A stretch of DNA of 64,000 nucleotides from a virus: positions 1-64,000 of the IMG/VR virus record IMGVR_UViG_3300034283_001460; one strand, 5' to 3'. The notes beneath the pieces were generated by a model. That model was not told where the DNA came from, made no database searches, and worked only from the letters and a program-made list of their open reading frames with translations. How positions within the stretch are numbered: position 1 is the first letter of the stretch; each line of letters opens with the position of its first letter. A program made the translations under genes and the position numbers. Positions 44,684 to 54,461 of this stretch are shown piece after piece.

Positions 44684-46128
44684 TGCAAGACAAATTTGGT
44701 TATATTGAGCAGAAAAATCGAAAGAAGATTCTTCTGCTATGTGATGATATAAGGCTGCACTCCGGAGTCGCTACTATGGCGAGAGAGATTGTAGTAGGTA
44801 CCTCCCACCACTTTAACTGGGTGAATCTAGGAGGGGCGATGAAGCACCCTGACGAGAAGAAAGCTTTCGACCTCTCTGAAGATGTAAACAAACAGAATGG
44901 AATTCAGGATGCTAGTGTTAAGCTTTATGCAACATCCGGTTACGGGACAGCTGACATAGTCAGGGAACTTATCAGGACTGAGAAGCCAGATGCAATACTG
45001 CACTTCACCGATCCCAGGTACTGGACTTGGTTGTATGATATCGAAAGAGAGATCAGGCAACAAATTCCTTTGCTGTACTTGAATATCTGGGACGATTATC
45101 CGGCTCCGCTATACAATAAGGCTTACTACGAGTGCTGTGACTTGCTGATGGGAATCTCTAAGCAGACTACCAACATTAATAAGCTTGTATTAGAAGAAGC
45201 TGCTGGTAAGAAAATTATTGAATATGTTCCTCACGGCATCAATCAAAAGTATTTCTTTCCTATCACTCCTGAGTATAAGAACTTTGACAAGTATCAGGAG
45301 TTTAGAAAGACTATCTTTGAAGGCAAAGAGATCGACTATGTAGTGTTCTGGAACTCTAGAAATATTAGACGTAAGTCACCCGGTGATGTTATATTAGCCT
45401 ACCGAAACTTCTGCGATAAGATTGGTGTTGAGAAAGCTAAGAAGTGTGCTCTGATAATGCATACCCAGCCCGTGGACGAAAATGGAACTGATCTATATGC
45501 CGTAAGAGAGGCTGTATGCGACTCATCATACGTGAATGTATTCTTCTCTCAGGAAAGACTCGGTACCGAATCAATGAACTGGCTTTATAATCTAGCCGAC
45601 GTCACTGTGCTGATCTCTTCTAACGAAGGTTGGGGTTTAAGTCTGACTGAATCTATGATGGCCGGGACTATGATCATCGGTAATGTTACCGGTGGGATGC
45701 AAGATCAGATGAGGTTTGTTGATCACAAAGGTGAATGGTATACTCCTTCATTTGAAGTACCTTCCAACCATATGGGGACTTATAAGGAGCATGGTGAGTG
45801 GGTAGTACCAGTCTTCCCTTCTAACATTTCACTAGTAGGTTCAGTTCCGACTCCCTACATCTTCGATGATAGATGTGACTTTAGAGATGTAACGGATGCT
45901 ATCCTCAAGGTCTATGAGATGTCAAGCCAGGAGAGGCAGAGCAGAGGAGCAGCCGGCCGAGAGTGGGCTCTATCAGAAGAATCAATGATGTCAGCTGATA
46001 ACATGGGTAGAAATATTATTAAGTATATTGATAGGACTTTTCAGGAGTTTACTCCTCGTACCAGCTACGATATCATTAAGGTAAAGGATGTAGAAAAAAA
46101 ATATGTTAAACACCCAATAGTCTACTAA
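44683..46128 (+). CDS. GT4-like glycosyltransferase 1 of the glycan island
   Basis: A 481-residue GT-B glycosyltransferase. The N-terminal domain has HSGVATMAREIVVG near residue 27; VVFWNSRNIRRKSPGDVI near 224 begins the nucleotide-sugar domain; SSNEGWGLSLTESMMAGT near 308 is the family 4 E-x7-E motif. It opens an unbroken run of about twenty overlapping glycan genes. Coupled at both ends by single-base overlaps. Confidence 0.86.
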   Translation: MQDKFGYIEQKNRKKILLLCDDIRLHSGVATMAREIVVGTSHHFNWVNLGGAMKHPDEKKAFDLSEDVNKQNGIQDASVKLYATSGYGTADIVRELIRTEKPDAILHFTDPRYWTWLYDIEREIRQQIPLLYLNIWDDYPAPLYNKAYYECCDLLMGISKQTTNINKLVLEEAAGKKIIEYVPHGINQKYFFPITPEYKNFDKYQEFRKTIFEGKEIDYVVFWNSRNIRRKSPGDVILAYRNFCDKIGVEKAKKCALIMHTQPVDENGTDLYAVREAVCDSSYVNVFFSQERLGTESMNWLYNLADVTVLISSNEGWGLSLTESMMAGTMIIGNVTGGMQDQMRFVDHKGEWYTPSFEVPSNHMGTYKEHGEWVVPVFPSNISLVGSVPTPYIFDDRCDFRDVTDAILKVYEMSSQERQSRGAAGREWALSEESMMSADNMGRNIIKYIDRTFQEFTPRTSYDIIKVKDVEKKYVKHPIVY

Positions 46129-47438
46129 TGGATAAAATTTCAGTTATAGTTAGCTGCCCGATCGATACTTACAGCGGTTACGGTGGGCGGTCAAGAGATC
46201 TCGTTAAGGCTCTTCTTAAGTCAGGTAAGTACGATGTTAAGATTTTAGGTCAGCGCTGGGGCAGTACTCGATTCGGATATCTCAAAGAGCATTCCGAGCA
46301 TGAGCTCGCTTCCCTTATAGTACCTTCGATTACAAGGAAACCTAACCTTTGGATTCAGATTACAGTACCTAACGAATTCCAGGTAGTAGGAGATTATAAT
46401 ATCGGTATCACAGCCGGTATTGAAACCACTGTTTGTGATCCTAGTTGGATTGAAGGTTTGAATAGGATGGACCTTAACTTGGTGTCATCTGAGCATTCTA
46501 AAGAAACCTTTCAACGGTCTCAGTTTAACATTGAAGAGAACGGCAAAGTCAAAGGACAGGTGAAGTTACAAAAACCTGTTGAGGTATTATTTGAAGGAGC
46601 TGATCTCACTAAGTACCTCCCGACCACTTCAAAGTTTAACCTCGAAAGCATTCAGGAAGAGTTCGCCTACCTATTTGTAGGACATTGGCTACAAGGTAAC
46701 GTAGGTCAAGACAGAAAGAATGTAGGGTATATGGTTAAAATTTTCTTAGAAGTATTTAAGAATAAAAAAAAGCAACCTGCTCTAATTTTAAAGACTCAGT
46801 CAGCTAATGCCTCTATCCTTGATAGGGATCAGCTGCTGCAAAAAATTGATGCTATAAGAAAGACCGTTAAAGGTTCACTACCTAACATCTATATAATCCA
46901 CGGGGAGATGTCCGATCAGGAGATTAACCATCTCTACAATCACCCTAAAGTAAAAGCAATGATTAGCTTCACAAAGGGAGAAGGCTTCGGAAGACCTCTA
47001 CTAGAGTTCAGTTTAATTAACAAACCTATTATTGCCTGCAACTGGTCCGGTCATGTTGACTTCCTGGATAAGGAATTTTGCTATCTAGTCAACGGAACCT
47101 TAACCAATGTTGATAAGAGCGCTGCAGTAGATAAGATGCTTTTAAAAGAATCTCAATGGTTTACCCCTAACGATTCTGAAGCAGCTACCGCTCTCCGACT
47201 TGTCTTTGAAGACTATAAAAAGTACGCAGAGCTGGCTAAAAGACAGGGTTATAAGTCTCGTACAAGCTTTAGCTGGGAGAAGATGGCAGAGCAATTAGAT
47301 ACAATTCTAACAGCTAATCTCCCCACCTTCACCAAGCAGGTAGAGCTCAAGCTTCCTACTTTGAATCTTCCTAAACTGCAGAAAGTAGATGAACTGCCAG
47401 AACTTAAACTACCTAAACTAAAAAAAATAAATGGATAA
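46128..47438 (+). CDS. GT4-like glycosyltransferase 2 with LPKL-repeat tail
   Basis: A 436-residue GT-B enzyme: YSGYGGRSRDLVKALL at the N terminus, FTKGEGFGRPLLEFS near 284 as the donor-binding E-x7-E motif, and CNWSGHVDF after it. The last ~30 residues carry repeats of the type LP.L.LPKL.K, an odd amphipathic tail that may bind a partner or membrane. Overlaps the following gene by 8 bases. Confidence 0.84.
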   Translation: MDKISVIVSCPIDTYSGYGGRSRDLVKALLKSGKYDVKILGQRWGSTRFGYLKEHSEHELASLIVPSITRKPNLWIQITVPNEFQVVGDYNIGITAGIETTVCDPSWIEGLNRMDLNLVSSEHSKETFQRSQFNIEENGKVKGQVKLQKPVEVLFEGADLTKYLPTTSKFNLESIQEEFAYLFVGHWLQGNVGQDRKNVGYMVKIFLEVFKNKKKQPALILKTQSANASILDRDQLLQKIDAIRKTVKGSLPNIYIIHGEMSDQEINHLYNHPKVKAMISFTKGEGFGRPLLEFSLINKPIIACNWSGHVDFLDKEFCYLVNGTLTNVDKSAAVDKMLLKESQWFTPNDSEAATALRLVFEDYKKYAELAKRQGYKSRTSFSWEKMAEQLDTILTANLPTFTKQVELKLPTLNLPKLQKVDELPELKLPKLKKING

Positions 47439-47868
47439 GTTAACCGATTGCAAGAGATGTGGCTCCAATGCCTGCTACGAACAGCACGTCACCGACAAGC
47501 TAACGACGTGGCTTTGTATGGGGTGCGGGTTCACAACCTCAACAGTTATGACTGAAGGCAGTCAAGCTACTACGAATGCTTTAGAATCTTCTCCAGAGCT
47601 CTACAAAGACCTCCTTCATAAAGACCAGGACGGGAACATCTGGATGCCTGCTACGGTGACATTGCCGGGTAGAGGGATGGTTTTCATAGACGGAACTACT
47701 AAGGAGAACTGGGTATGGACTGCTGTTAAAGCTATTGAGATTCTAAAAGAGGAACAGCACAAGTACCCTGAAGGTCAGACCCATAAAATGGATATGAAAG
47801 GAGCCCGGAACTTCAAGCAAAGAGACTTTATGGATGCTCTAGAGGTAATTGAGTTTTACGCAATGTAA
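47431..47868 (+). CDS. zinc-ribbon hypothetical protein, 145 aa
   Basis: N-terminal C-x2-C pairs (CKRCGS at residue 7 and CMGCGF at 30) form a zinc ribbon; the remainder (WMPATVTLPGRGMVFIDGTT, KENWVWTAVKAI) is a small domain common in phage proteins of unknown function. It sits inside the glycan run, coupled to both neighbours, yet shows no glycosyltransferase feature. Confidence 0.62.
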   Translation: MDKLTDCKRCGSNACYEQHVTDKLTTWLCMGCGFTTSTVMTEGSQATTNALESSPELYKDLLHKDQDGNIWMPATVTLPGRGMVFIDGTTKENWVWTAVKAIEILKEEQHKYPEGQTHKMDMKGARNFKQRDFMDALEVIEFYAM

Positions 47869-48494
47869 TGAAAATTAGTTATGCTGTAACGGTTTGTAAT
47901 GAGCTTGTAGAGATACAGCGGCTACTCCCTTACCTGATTGAAAATAAGAGGAAAGAAGATGAGATAGTTATCTTCTATGATTCCAATAATGGAAGTAAGT
48001 CAGTTGATGAGTACTTAAGAAGCTTATCTTCTAATACCTTTGCTCCATTCCGCTCTATACATTACCACTTCGATGGGCATTTTGCTAATATGAAGAACGC
48101 TTTGACGGAAGCCTGTCTAGGAGATTACATATTTCAGATCGATGCTGACGAAGTACCTAACCTACACTTACTTCAATACCTCCCCACCCTACTAGAGGCT
48201 AATGAAATAGAAGTACTAAGGGTACCTAGAGTCAATACAGTTCATGGACTAACTTCGGAACATACCCGGAAGTGGGGATGGACTGTTGACAATCACGGAA
48301 GGGTTAACTGGCCCGACCTCCAATGGAGGATCTATGCCAACAATGGAAAGATTAAATGGAAAAATAAAGTCCATGAAGTGTTGGAAGGATACCAAACTTA
48401 CGCTATATTGCCTTTAGAGGTGGAGTATAGTCTGAGTCACCACAAGTATATTGATAGGCAGGAGCGACAAAACGAATTTTACAGTACGTTATGA
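47868..48494 (+). CDS. GT2-like glycosyltransferase
   Basis: A 208-residue GT-A protein. YAVTVCNELVEIQRL at the start, DEIVIFYDSNNGSKSVDEY next, and FQIDADEVPN near 88 as the metal-binding D-x-D; LPLEVEYSLSHHKYIDRQ near the end is typical of short family 2 enzymes. Overlaps the aminotransferase-like gene by 4 bases. Confidence 0.82.
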   Translation: MKISYAVTVCNELVEIQRLLPYLIENKRKEDEIVIFYDSNNGSKSVDEYLRSLSSNTFAPFRSIHYHFDGHFANMKNALTEACLGDYIFQIDADEVPNLHLLQYLPTLLEANEIEVLRVPRVNTVHGLTSEHTRKWGWTVDNHGRVNWPDLQWRIYANNGKIKWKNKVHEVLEGYQTYAILPLEVEYSLSHHKYIDRQERQNEFYSTL

Positions 48495-49633
48495 AAAAAA
48501 TTTGGTATGCTCCGTATAAGTTTGAATCTTACGGAGAAGAAGAGATTAAAGCAGTAGAAGAATCTCTCCGTTCAGGATGGCTAGGAGGACAAGGTCCTAA
48601 GTCGGGTGAATTTGAAGAAAAGATTGCTGCCCGCTTTGGTAAGAAGTACGGTTTATTTGTTAACTCCGGGTCATCTGCCTGTTTATTAGCTATTGCAGCT
48701 TTAAATCTACCTAAGGGAAGTAAGATTATTACACCTGCTTGTACATTCTCAACTACTCTAGCTCCTATCCTACAGCTAGGATACAGGCCGGTATTTGTAG
48801 ATGTGAGCTTAAGTGATTATGTTGCTAATCTCGATCAAGTAGTAGCAGCTATTACTCCGGATGTAAAAGCAATTATGCTACCAAACCTCATTGGTAACAA
48901 GCCTGATTGGAAGCGTCTTAGGCAAGAAATTAGACTACTAGGTAGAGCCGATATATACCTAATCGAAGACTCAGCTGATACAATCACAGAGACTCTAGAG
49001 TCTGATATTGCTACTACTAGCTTCTATGCCTCACACGTTATTACAGCCGGCGGAGTAGGCGGCATGGTTATGTTTAACGATAAGAAACACGTTACGTTAG
49101 CCCTTCAGTACAGAGACTGGGGCCGCCTAGGAGACGATTCTGAAATTATGGACGACCGCTTTAACCACATTGTGGACGGTATTCCTTACGATCACAAGTT
49201 TCTATATTCGGTACTGGGCTATCATATGAAGGCAAGTGAAATGAATGCTGCTTTCGGACTAGTTCAATTAAGCCGTTTTAAAAAGTTCGCACAAATTCGT
49301 AGAGCAAATATCGAACGATACATTGAGAACCTCTATGGGGTAGGAGACCTAATCCTTCCAGATGATTCAATTAAACCAAACTGGCTTGCTCTTCCTCTGC
49401 AAACTGAACGTCGTTTTGAACTACTTACATTCTTAGAAAATAATAACATTCAGACCCGTGTAACGTTTGCTGGTAATGTAACCCGTCACCCAGCCTATAG
49501 AGAGTTCTTACAGGATTTCGAAAACGCAGATACTATTATGAAAAATGGTTTCTTGTTAGGAGCACACCACGGAATGACTATCGAGGATGTAGATTACGTC
49601 TGCGATAAGATTAAAGATTTTTTTAACCGGTGA
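48491..49633 (+). CDS. DegT/DnrJ/EryC1-family protein with His in place of the PLP lysine
   Basis: A 380-residue PLP-fold enzyme for sugar-nucleotide modification. FVNSGSSACLLAI near residue 57, TPACTFSTTLAPI and IYLIEDSADTI near 157 are family signatures. At the lysine position the sequence reads TSFYASHVITAGGVGGM: His replaces the Schiff-base Lys, as in the RfbH/ColD (3-dehydrase) branch rather than true aminotransferases. That points to deoxy-sugar formation. Partner reductases and epimerases are in the same island. Confidence 0.82.
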   Translation: MKKIWYAPYKFESYGEEEIKAVEESLRSGWLGGQGPKSGEFEEKIAARFGKKYGLFVNSGSSACLLAIAALNLPKGSKIITPACTFSTTLAPILQLGYRPVFVDVSLSDYVANLDQVVAAITPDVKAIMLPNLIGNKPDWKRLRQEIRLLGRADIYLIEDSADTITETLESDIATTSFYASHVITAGGVGGMVMFNDKKHVTLALQYRDWGRLGDDSEIMDDRFNHIVDGIPYDHKFLYSVLGYHMKASEMNAAFGLVQLSRFKKFAQIRRANIERYIENLYGVGDLILPDDSIKPNWLALPLQTERRFELLTFLENNNIQTRVTFAGNVTRHPAYREFLQDFENADTIMKNGFLLGAHHGMTIEDVDYVCDKIKDFFNR

Positions 49634-50352
49634 AAGTAGTTATTCTCGGTAACGGCTTACTAGGCACAGAGCTTGTAAAGCAATCAAGATGGGATATTAT
49701 TTCTCGTAAAGAAGATGGCTTTGATATTACAAATCCCTCTACATTCGACCTCTTGCTAGAATGTACAGAAGATCTGCATTTAGGAAAAGCTATATGTAAA
49801 GCTAGGTATGACACAGTTATTAACTGTATAGCATTTACAGACACCTACTCTGAAGATAAAAGTAAGCACTGGGGTGTAAACTACAGAGGAGTAGCTGACC
49901 TCGTTAAATTTTGCAATACCTGGGATATAAAACTGGTGCACATTTCTACTGATTATGTATACGCTAACTCTATCGGGATACCTTCCGAAGAAGACGTACC
50001 AGTGCATCAGGCAACGCATTACGCACATACTAAATTGCTAGCGGATGGGTATGTAGAGTTAAAAGCTATTCACTATTTGATTATCAGAGCCACTCACAAA
50101 TCCTATCCTTTTCCTTATAAAGGAGCTTGGATAGATCAGCTAGGGAACTTTGACTACGTAAATGTTATAGCAGCTGGAATTATTAAGAGTATTGAAAAGC
50201 AGGTAGAGGGGGTCTTAAATATAGGAACAGAGTTTAAAAGTATGTTTAACCTGGCCCGAAGAACCAACCCTACTGTAACTCCTATACGAATCAAAGATAT
50301 AAAAATACCTCTGAACACGCAGATGGATGTAAGCAAGTTTAATAGTTTATGA
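49630..50352 (+). CDS. RmlD-like sugar-nucleotide reductase
   Basis: A 240-residue short-chain reductase starting at GTG. Nucleotide-binding VVILGNGLLGTELV at the N terminus, VINCIAFTDTYSED near 60, HISTDYVYAN near 97 and HYAHTKLLADG with the Y-x3-K pair near 126. This resembles dTDP-4-dehydrorhamnose reductase but is shorter. Overlaps both neighbours by 4 bases. Confidence 0.8.
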   Translation: MKVVILGNGLLGTELVKQSRWDIISRKEDGFDITNPSTFDLLLECTEDLHLGKAICKARYDTVINCIAFTDTYSEDKSKHWGVNYRGVADLVKFCNTWDIKLVHISTDYVYANSIGIPSEEDVPVHQATHYAHTKLLADGYVELKAIHYLIIRATHKSYPFPYKGAWIDQLGNFDYVNVIAAGIIKSIEKQVEGVLNIGTEFKSMFNLARRTNPTVTPIRIKDIKIPLNTQMDVSKFNSL

Positions 50353-50573
50353 AACTTCATATAGCACTACCTAAAATTAGGACTAATCCTAGGCAAGAAT
50401 TTAAATGTCCAGACAAACCAGTCTCTCAGCTTAAATATAATAACCTAGACTTTCAAATATATTTTGTCGCAAATGTACCTGATCCCGAGTTTAGTAGCTA
50501 TTCTACTACCTTAAACAAGATACAGGAGAGTATTTTAAATCTTGAATTTAGTATTTTAAGCGAAACTTTATGA
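50349..50573 (+). CDS. small hypothetical protein, 74 aa
   Basis: Begins MKLHIALPKIRTNPRQEF. Its start looks like a GT-A N terminus, but the remaining length cannot hold an active enzyme; a truncated glycosyltransferase or an independent small protein are both possible. ATGA-coupled to both neighbours. Confidence 0.5.
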   Translation: MKLHIALPKIRTNPRQEFKCPDKPVSQLKYNNLDFQIYFVANVPDPEFSSYSTTLNKIQESILNLEFSILSETL

Positions 50574-51595
50574 TAAAGATCAGGCTAGTGCAACCAGATC
50601 TGCATCGGAATGAGATTGCTTTCCGGCCGTATTGGAGAGCTAGAGAAGTATTCAAGCAAGTAGGTATAGAATTTATTACCGAAGATGCTTCTTATGATTT
50701 TGCTTTTATTGCACAGGCAAGTTTTATTGATAAGCAAGTTTCCTTATCTGAATCAATTGAAAAAGGAATAGAATTTGTTTCTAAATTTGGTAAGGATGTA
50801 TTGTTGCTAGACGGACAAGATTCTCATTCCCTGATAGGTACTGCAGAGATCCTGAAAGGCACAGACGTTAGAGTTATGTTTAAGAATACTTTGCTAAAAG
50901 ACCTCTCCCAATACAAGCAAGGATGGGTTAACGGCAGAACCTACTGGGGTAATGGGGACTACTCAGTACCTTACATTGATGATATTAGAGATAGGATAAA
51001 GCTGAGCGGTACAAACTGGCTTTCAACTATAACTCCTACCTGGTATAAGTACGACAGTAATAAGCCTTTTGATGTATCGTGTATGTTTAGCTGGGGGGAT
51101 AATTCAAATTACGAGTACGGTAATCTTACCTCTCCCCATTATGACAATCACCGCAAAGAACTTTTAAAGAAGTTAGAAAACACTTCTTACAAGGTTACAA
51201 AAAGAGAAAAAGGAGTAAGAATTCCTCAAGATCAATTCTATCAGAATATGTACAACTCTAAAATTGTTACAGCTCCTATCGGGTACGGGGAGATAGCAGT
51301 TAGAGATATTGAAGCAGCTAGCTTTGGCAGTGTATTGCTAAAGCCGGATATGTCTCATTTAGATTCATATCCTTTTATCTATAAGGATAAAGAAACATAC
51401 ATTGCATGTAAGTATGATTGGTCTGACGTACTAGAAAAGATAGACTATATTCTGACTAATTACAACGAACTGCAGCCTTACCTGACTGAGAATATTAAAA
51501 ATGAATACACCCAGCAGTACTCCAACGAAAGCTTAGTTAAGTATTTTTATAATCAACTATTAACAGTACAAGGAATTGGACATGAGAATAACTAA
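50570..51595 (+). CDS. putative glycosyltransferase, GT-B type
   Basis: A 341-residue protein. VLLLDGQDSHSL near 82, VSCMFSWGDN near 168, then IVTAPIGYGEIAVRDIEAASFGSVLLKPDMSHL near 228 resembles the C-terminal acceptor/donor half of family 1/92-like bacterial transferases. No classical E-x7-E. Best read as a glycan-island enzyme of uncertain family. Confidence 0.6.
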   Translation: MIKIRLVQPDLHRNEIAFRPYWRAREVFKQVGIEFITEDASYDFAFIAQASFIDKQVSLSESIEKGIEFVSKFGKDVLLLDGQDSHSLIGTAEILKGTDVRVMFKNTLLKDLSQYKQGWVNGRTYWGNGDYSVPYIDDIRDRIKLSGTNWLSTITPTWYKYDSNKPFDVSCMFSWGDNSNYEYGNLTSPHYDNHRKELLKKLENTSYKVTKREKGVRIPQDQFYQNMYNSKIVTAPIGYGEIAVRDIEAASFGSVLLKPDMSHLDSYPFIYKDKETYIACKYDWSDVLEKIDYILTNYNELQPYLTENIKNEYTQQYSNESLVKYFYNQLLTVQGIGHENN

Positions 51596-52010
51596 CATAG
51601 ATACTTTAAGCGCCTACCTTGATAGGCTTATTACTGAAAGCATTAAGTTATATTTTTTTAATAAAGATGGCCTAGCTGATAAAGTAGCTCATCAAAGAGA
51701 ATTAATTGACGAAATAAAACTTAAAATTTCGGAACTATTAGTTGAATCCACAGAAAGTAACTCGTATATTTATTTAGAAGAGCATCGAACTTTTGATGAG
51801 AATTCTATTGTTGAACAGCTTGAAGAGCTTATTCAAAATGATATTAATATAGGAGAAGCAGATAGGGCTAGATTAGAAGAAACAAAAAAAGCTGAACCTA
51901 GTTTGGAAAGAATGATAGTTAACGAAAAAAGACTTCGTAAAGCTAACGAAGGTAGAGCAGCTAACAAGAACGAAATAGATAGAACTTTTAAAAGTATAGT
52001 TGAGAAATGA
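51582..52010 (+). CDS. hypothetical helical protein, 142 aa
   Basis: Starts MRITNIDTLSAYLDRLITES; the in-frame upstream TTG is less likely. Strongly charged and alpha-helical throughout, likely coiled coil (LIDEIKLKISELLVEST, RMIVNEKRLRKANEGRA). No catalytic motif. Nested between glycan enzymes and overlapping both (14 and 4 bases). It might be a scaffold or chaperone for them. Confidence 0.55.
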   Translation: MRITNIDTLSAYLDRLITESIKLYFFNKDGLADKVAHQRELIDEIKLKISELLVESTESNSYIYLEEHRTFDENSIVEQLEELIQNDINIGEADRARLEETKKAEPSLERMIVNEKRLRKANEGRAANKNEIDRTFKSIVEK

Positions 52011-53005
52011 ATAAGACTGTTTTAATTACAGGGGTTGCTGGCTTGTTAGGATCTAGATTAGCAGACTGGATTATAAAGAACAAACCAGGTTACAGAGTAA
52101 TAGGAATCGATGACTTGAGCGGAGGCTATAAGGAGAACATCCACCCAGATGTAACTTTCTGGCAAATGGATCTGGTTGATCATCCTATCGAAAATTGTTT
52201 TGAAGCTCATAAGCCTGATTACGTATTTCACTTTGCAGCCTATGCTGCAGAGGGACTGTCTCCTTTTATACGCACATACAACTACAAGAACAATCTAGTA
52301 GCTACAGCTCGGATTGTTAATGAATGCATCAAGCATGATGTAGAAAGGCTGGTGTTTACCTCTACCATGGCCGTTTACGGATTTGGAGAGGGAGGTATTT
52401 TTCATGAGGATATGAAGCGCTCTCCAATCGATCCTTACGGAGTAGCTAAATCAGCTTGTGAGCATGATATTGAAATCGCCAACCAGCAGCACGGACTTGA
52501 CTACTGCATTATCAGACCTCATAACGTCTACGGCGCTAATCAAAACATCTGGGACAAGTACCGCAACGTTCTTGGGATTTGGATGTACTATCATATGGAA
52601 GGTCAGCCGGTAACTATTTTTGGAGACGGTACTCAAAAGAGAGCATTTAGCTACATCGATGATTCTTTAGAACCTCTATGGAATGCTGCAGTACGCCCTG
52701 AAGCTTCCAAGCAGATTATTAACCTAGGAGGTATTCAAGAGTATTCTATCAACGAAGCAGCTGATATTCTAACTGAAGTTGTTGGAGGTGCTGAAAGAGT
52801 TTATTTAGAGAAACGCCACGAGGTACATTACGCTATCCCAACCTACGACAAGTCTATCGAGCTACTAGGATTCCAGCACAAAACAGATCTTAAAGAAGGT
52901 TTGACTAAGATGTGGGAATGGGCTCAGCACCAACCTAAACGAGAGAGATTTGTTTGGGAGAATTACGAAATAGAAAAAGGAATTTATTCGTTCTGGAAAA
53001 AATAA
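52007..53005 (+). CDS. NAD-dependent sugar-nucleotide epimerase/dehydratase
   Basis: A 332-residue extended SDR enzyme. VLITGVAGLLGSRLADW at the N terminus (G-x2-G-x2-G), DYVFHFAAYAAEGL near 70, VFTSTMAVYG near 117 and DPYGVAKSACEHD near 144 with Y-x3-K. Resembles UDP-glucose 4-epimerase-type proteins. It supplies activated sugars for the island. Substrate not assignable. Confidence 0.86.
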   Translation: MNKTVLITGVAGLLGSRLADWIIKNKPGYRVIGIDDLSGGYKENIHPDVTFWQMDLVDHPIENCFEAHKPDYVFHFAAYAAEGLSPFIRTYNYKNNLVATARIVNECIKHDVERLVFTSTMAVYGFGEGGIFHEDMKRSPIDPYGVAKSACEHDIEIANQQHGLDYCIIRPHNVYGANQNIWDKYRNVLGIWMYYHMEGQPVTIFGDGTQKRAFSYIDDSLEPLWNAAVRPEASKQIINLGGIQEYSINEAADILTEVVGGAERVYLEKRHEVHYAIPTYDKSIELLGFQHKTDLKEGLTKMWEWAQHQPKRERFVWENYEIEKGIYSFWKK

Positions 53006-53007
53006 AC

Positions 53008-53892
53008 ATGAAGCGGATTGTTATAATTCCTTGCTTTGGTGAAGGGCACTTTACTGCCTTACAGATTGAAAATCTTGTAAACACTATAAAGCCTACTCAC
53101 ATTATTTACAATGAAGGACTATTCCCAAAAGGACCTGAAAATAAAGGAGGAGTAGATGAAAGCTTTCGTAAAGAGTTCTGTTTCGAGGATACTAACCTAG
53201 CCTGGGATACGCAAGTAGTACAAGCAGCTGTAAAAGAAGCTCAAATAAAGTACCCCGAGATACAAATTACCTGGAATGCAGTAGACTACTCAGCCATAGA
53301 TGCTAACGACTGCTACGTACATTCAGTTAGTAACTTTGAAGAATTAGGTGTAGTTGTACAAGAAGGAGATTTGATATTTCCTCTCGAAGGAGATGTATTC
53401 TTTCACAAAAATGATACCGACTTACTAGAAGAACTTATCTCCAATTTAAATCCTGATGAAGGTCTTCAAGCTCCGTACTTAGACTTTATGGAGAATCAAT
53501 ACTACATAGAGGCAGAAAGTTTAGATCCTTCCCGCATTCATAAAAGAAGAATTGTTATTAAGTTTGGAACCTGGGAATACTACAGAGAGGTTGTAAAGAA
53601 CTTCACAAGTCAGAAATACCCTCAGCTAACAATCTTTCCAAGATACGTATTTCACTATGCCTGGTGGAGACCCGGTAAGTATAAAGATCTTAGATTTAGA
53701 CAACTCATACGCCCAGAAGCTTACAGAAATGCTTTTAAGTCTGCATTAGAGCAGGCTAAGCATAACAACCAGGACAATATTATTATCAGGCCGGATAGAT
53801 TAGAAGCTGATCCTCTACGTTATATAACTCGAATTAATATAGATCACCCGTTGGAGATCTATACTCATCCTAACTATATTAAAGCATTATGA
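53008..53892 (+). CDS. hypothetical protein of the glycan island, 294 aa
   Basis: Start at ATG 53008 (MKRIVIIPCFGEGHFTA) because the longer in-frame start lies inside the epimerase. The order of blocks (THIIYNEG, FPLEGDVFFHKNDTD, PRYVFHYAWWRPGKYKD) suggests a GT-A-like transferase with GDVFF near the metal-site position, but I do not recognise a family. Confidence 0.55.
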   Translation: MKRIVIIPCFGEGHFTALQIENLVNTIKPTHIIYNEGLFPKGPENKGGVDESFRKEFCFEDTNLAWDTQVVQAAVKEAQIKYPEIQITWNAVDYSAIDANDCYVHSVSNFEELGVVVQEGDLIFPLEGDVFFHKNDTDLLEELISNLNPDEGLQAPYLDFMENQYYIEAESLDPSRIHKRRIVIKFGTWEYYREVVKNFTSQKYPQLTIFPRYVFHYAWWRPGKYKDLRFRQLIRPEAYRNAFKSALEQAKHNNQDNIIIRPDRLEADPLRYITRINIDHPLEIYTHPNYIKAL

Positions 53893-54461
53893 CACTAGCT
53901 GAAAACAAATACCAGGAACACTGTGGGAGGTATTCCGATATACATGAACATTTACCTACACTTTATAAGTATGCAGCTGAATGTGATCATGTAACTGAGA
54001 TGGGAGTTCGTGAAGTAGTATCTACTTGGGCTTTCCTGCATGCAAAACCTTCTCGGTTAGTTTCGTATGACCTATTTACATCTTCAAATATTTCACTAGC
54101 CAAGCAAGCTGCAAAAGAAATTGAAGTTGATTTTACTTTTATACAAGCAAACGTATTAGATGTTGTAATAGAAGAGACAGACTTACTTTTTATAGACACC
54201 TGGCATAAGTACGGGCAACTATCTCAGGAACTTCCAATGCATTGCAACGCTGTACGTAAGTACATTATACTACACGATACGACAAAGTACGCAACTCAGG
54301 ATGAAGGTACTTGGGGCCGGTATAGCGATCAAAGGACAGAAGGCAAACAGAAGGCTGGACTCTGGTCAGCTGTTGAAGAGTTCTTAGAAATAAACCCCGA
54401 GTGGAGTATTGCTGAAAGATTTACAAACAATAACGGACTTACTGTACTTAAAAGAATATGA
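53889..54461 (+). CDS. putative class I methyltransferase (CmcI-like)
   Basis: A 190-residue protein with a degenerate SAM pocket: VTEMGVREVVSTWAFL near residue 36, LVSYDLFTSS near 58, DLLFIDTWHKYGQL near 96 and KYIILHDTTKY near 125. The DTWHKYG and HDT blocks resemble cephalosporin-hydroxylase-like methyltransferases found with glycan genes. Overlaps both neighbours by 4 bases. Confidence 0.68.
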   Translation: MTLAENKYQEHCGRYSDIHEHLPTLYKYAAECDHVTEMGVREVVSTWAFLHAKPSRLVSYDLFTSSNISLAKQAAKEIEVDFTFIQANVLDVVIEETDLLFIDTWHKYGQLSQELPMHCNAVRKYIILHDTTKYATQDEGTWGRYSDQRTEGKQKAGLWSAVEEFLEINPEWSIAERFTNNNGLTVLKRI

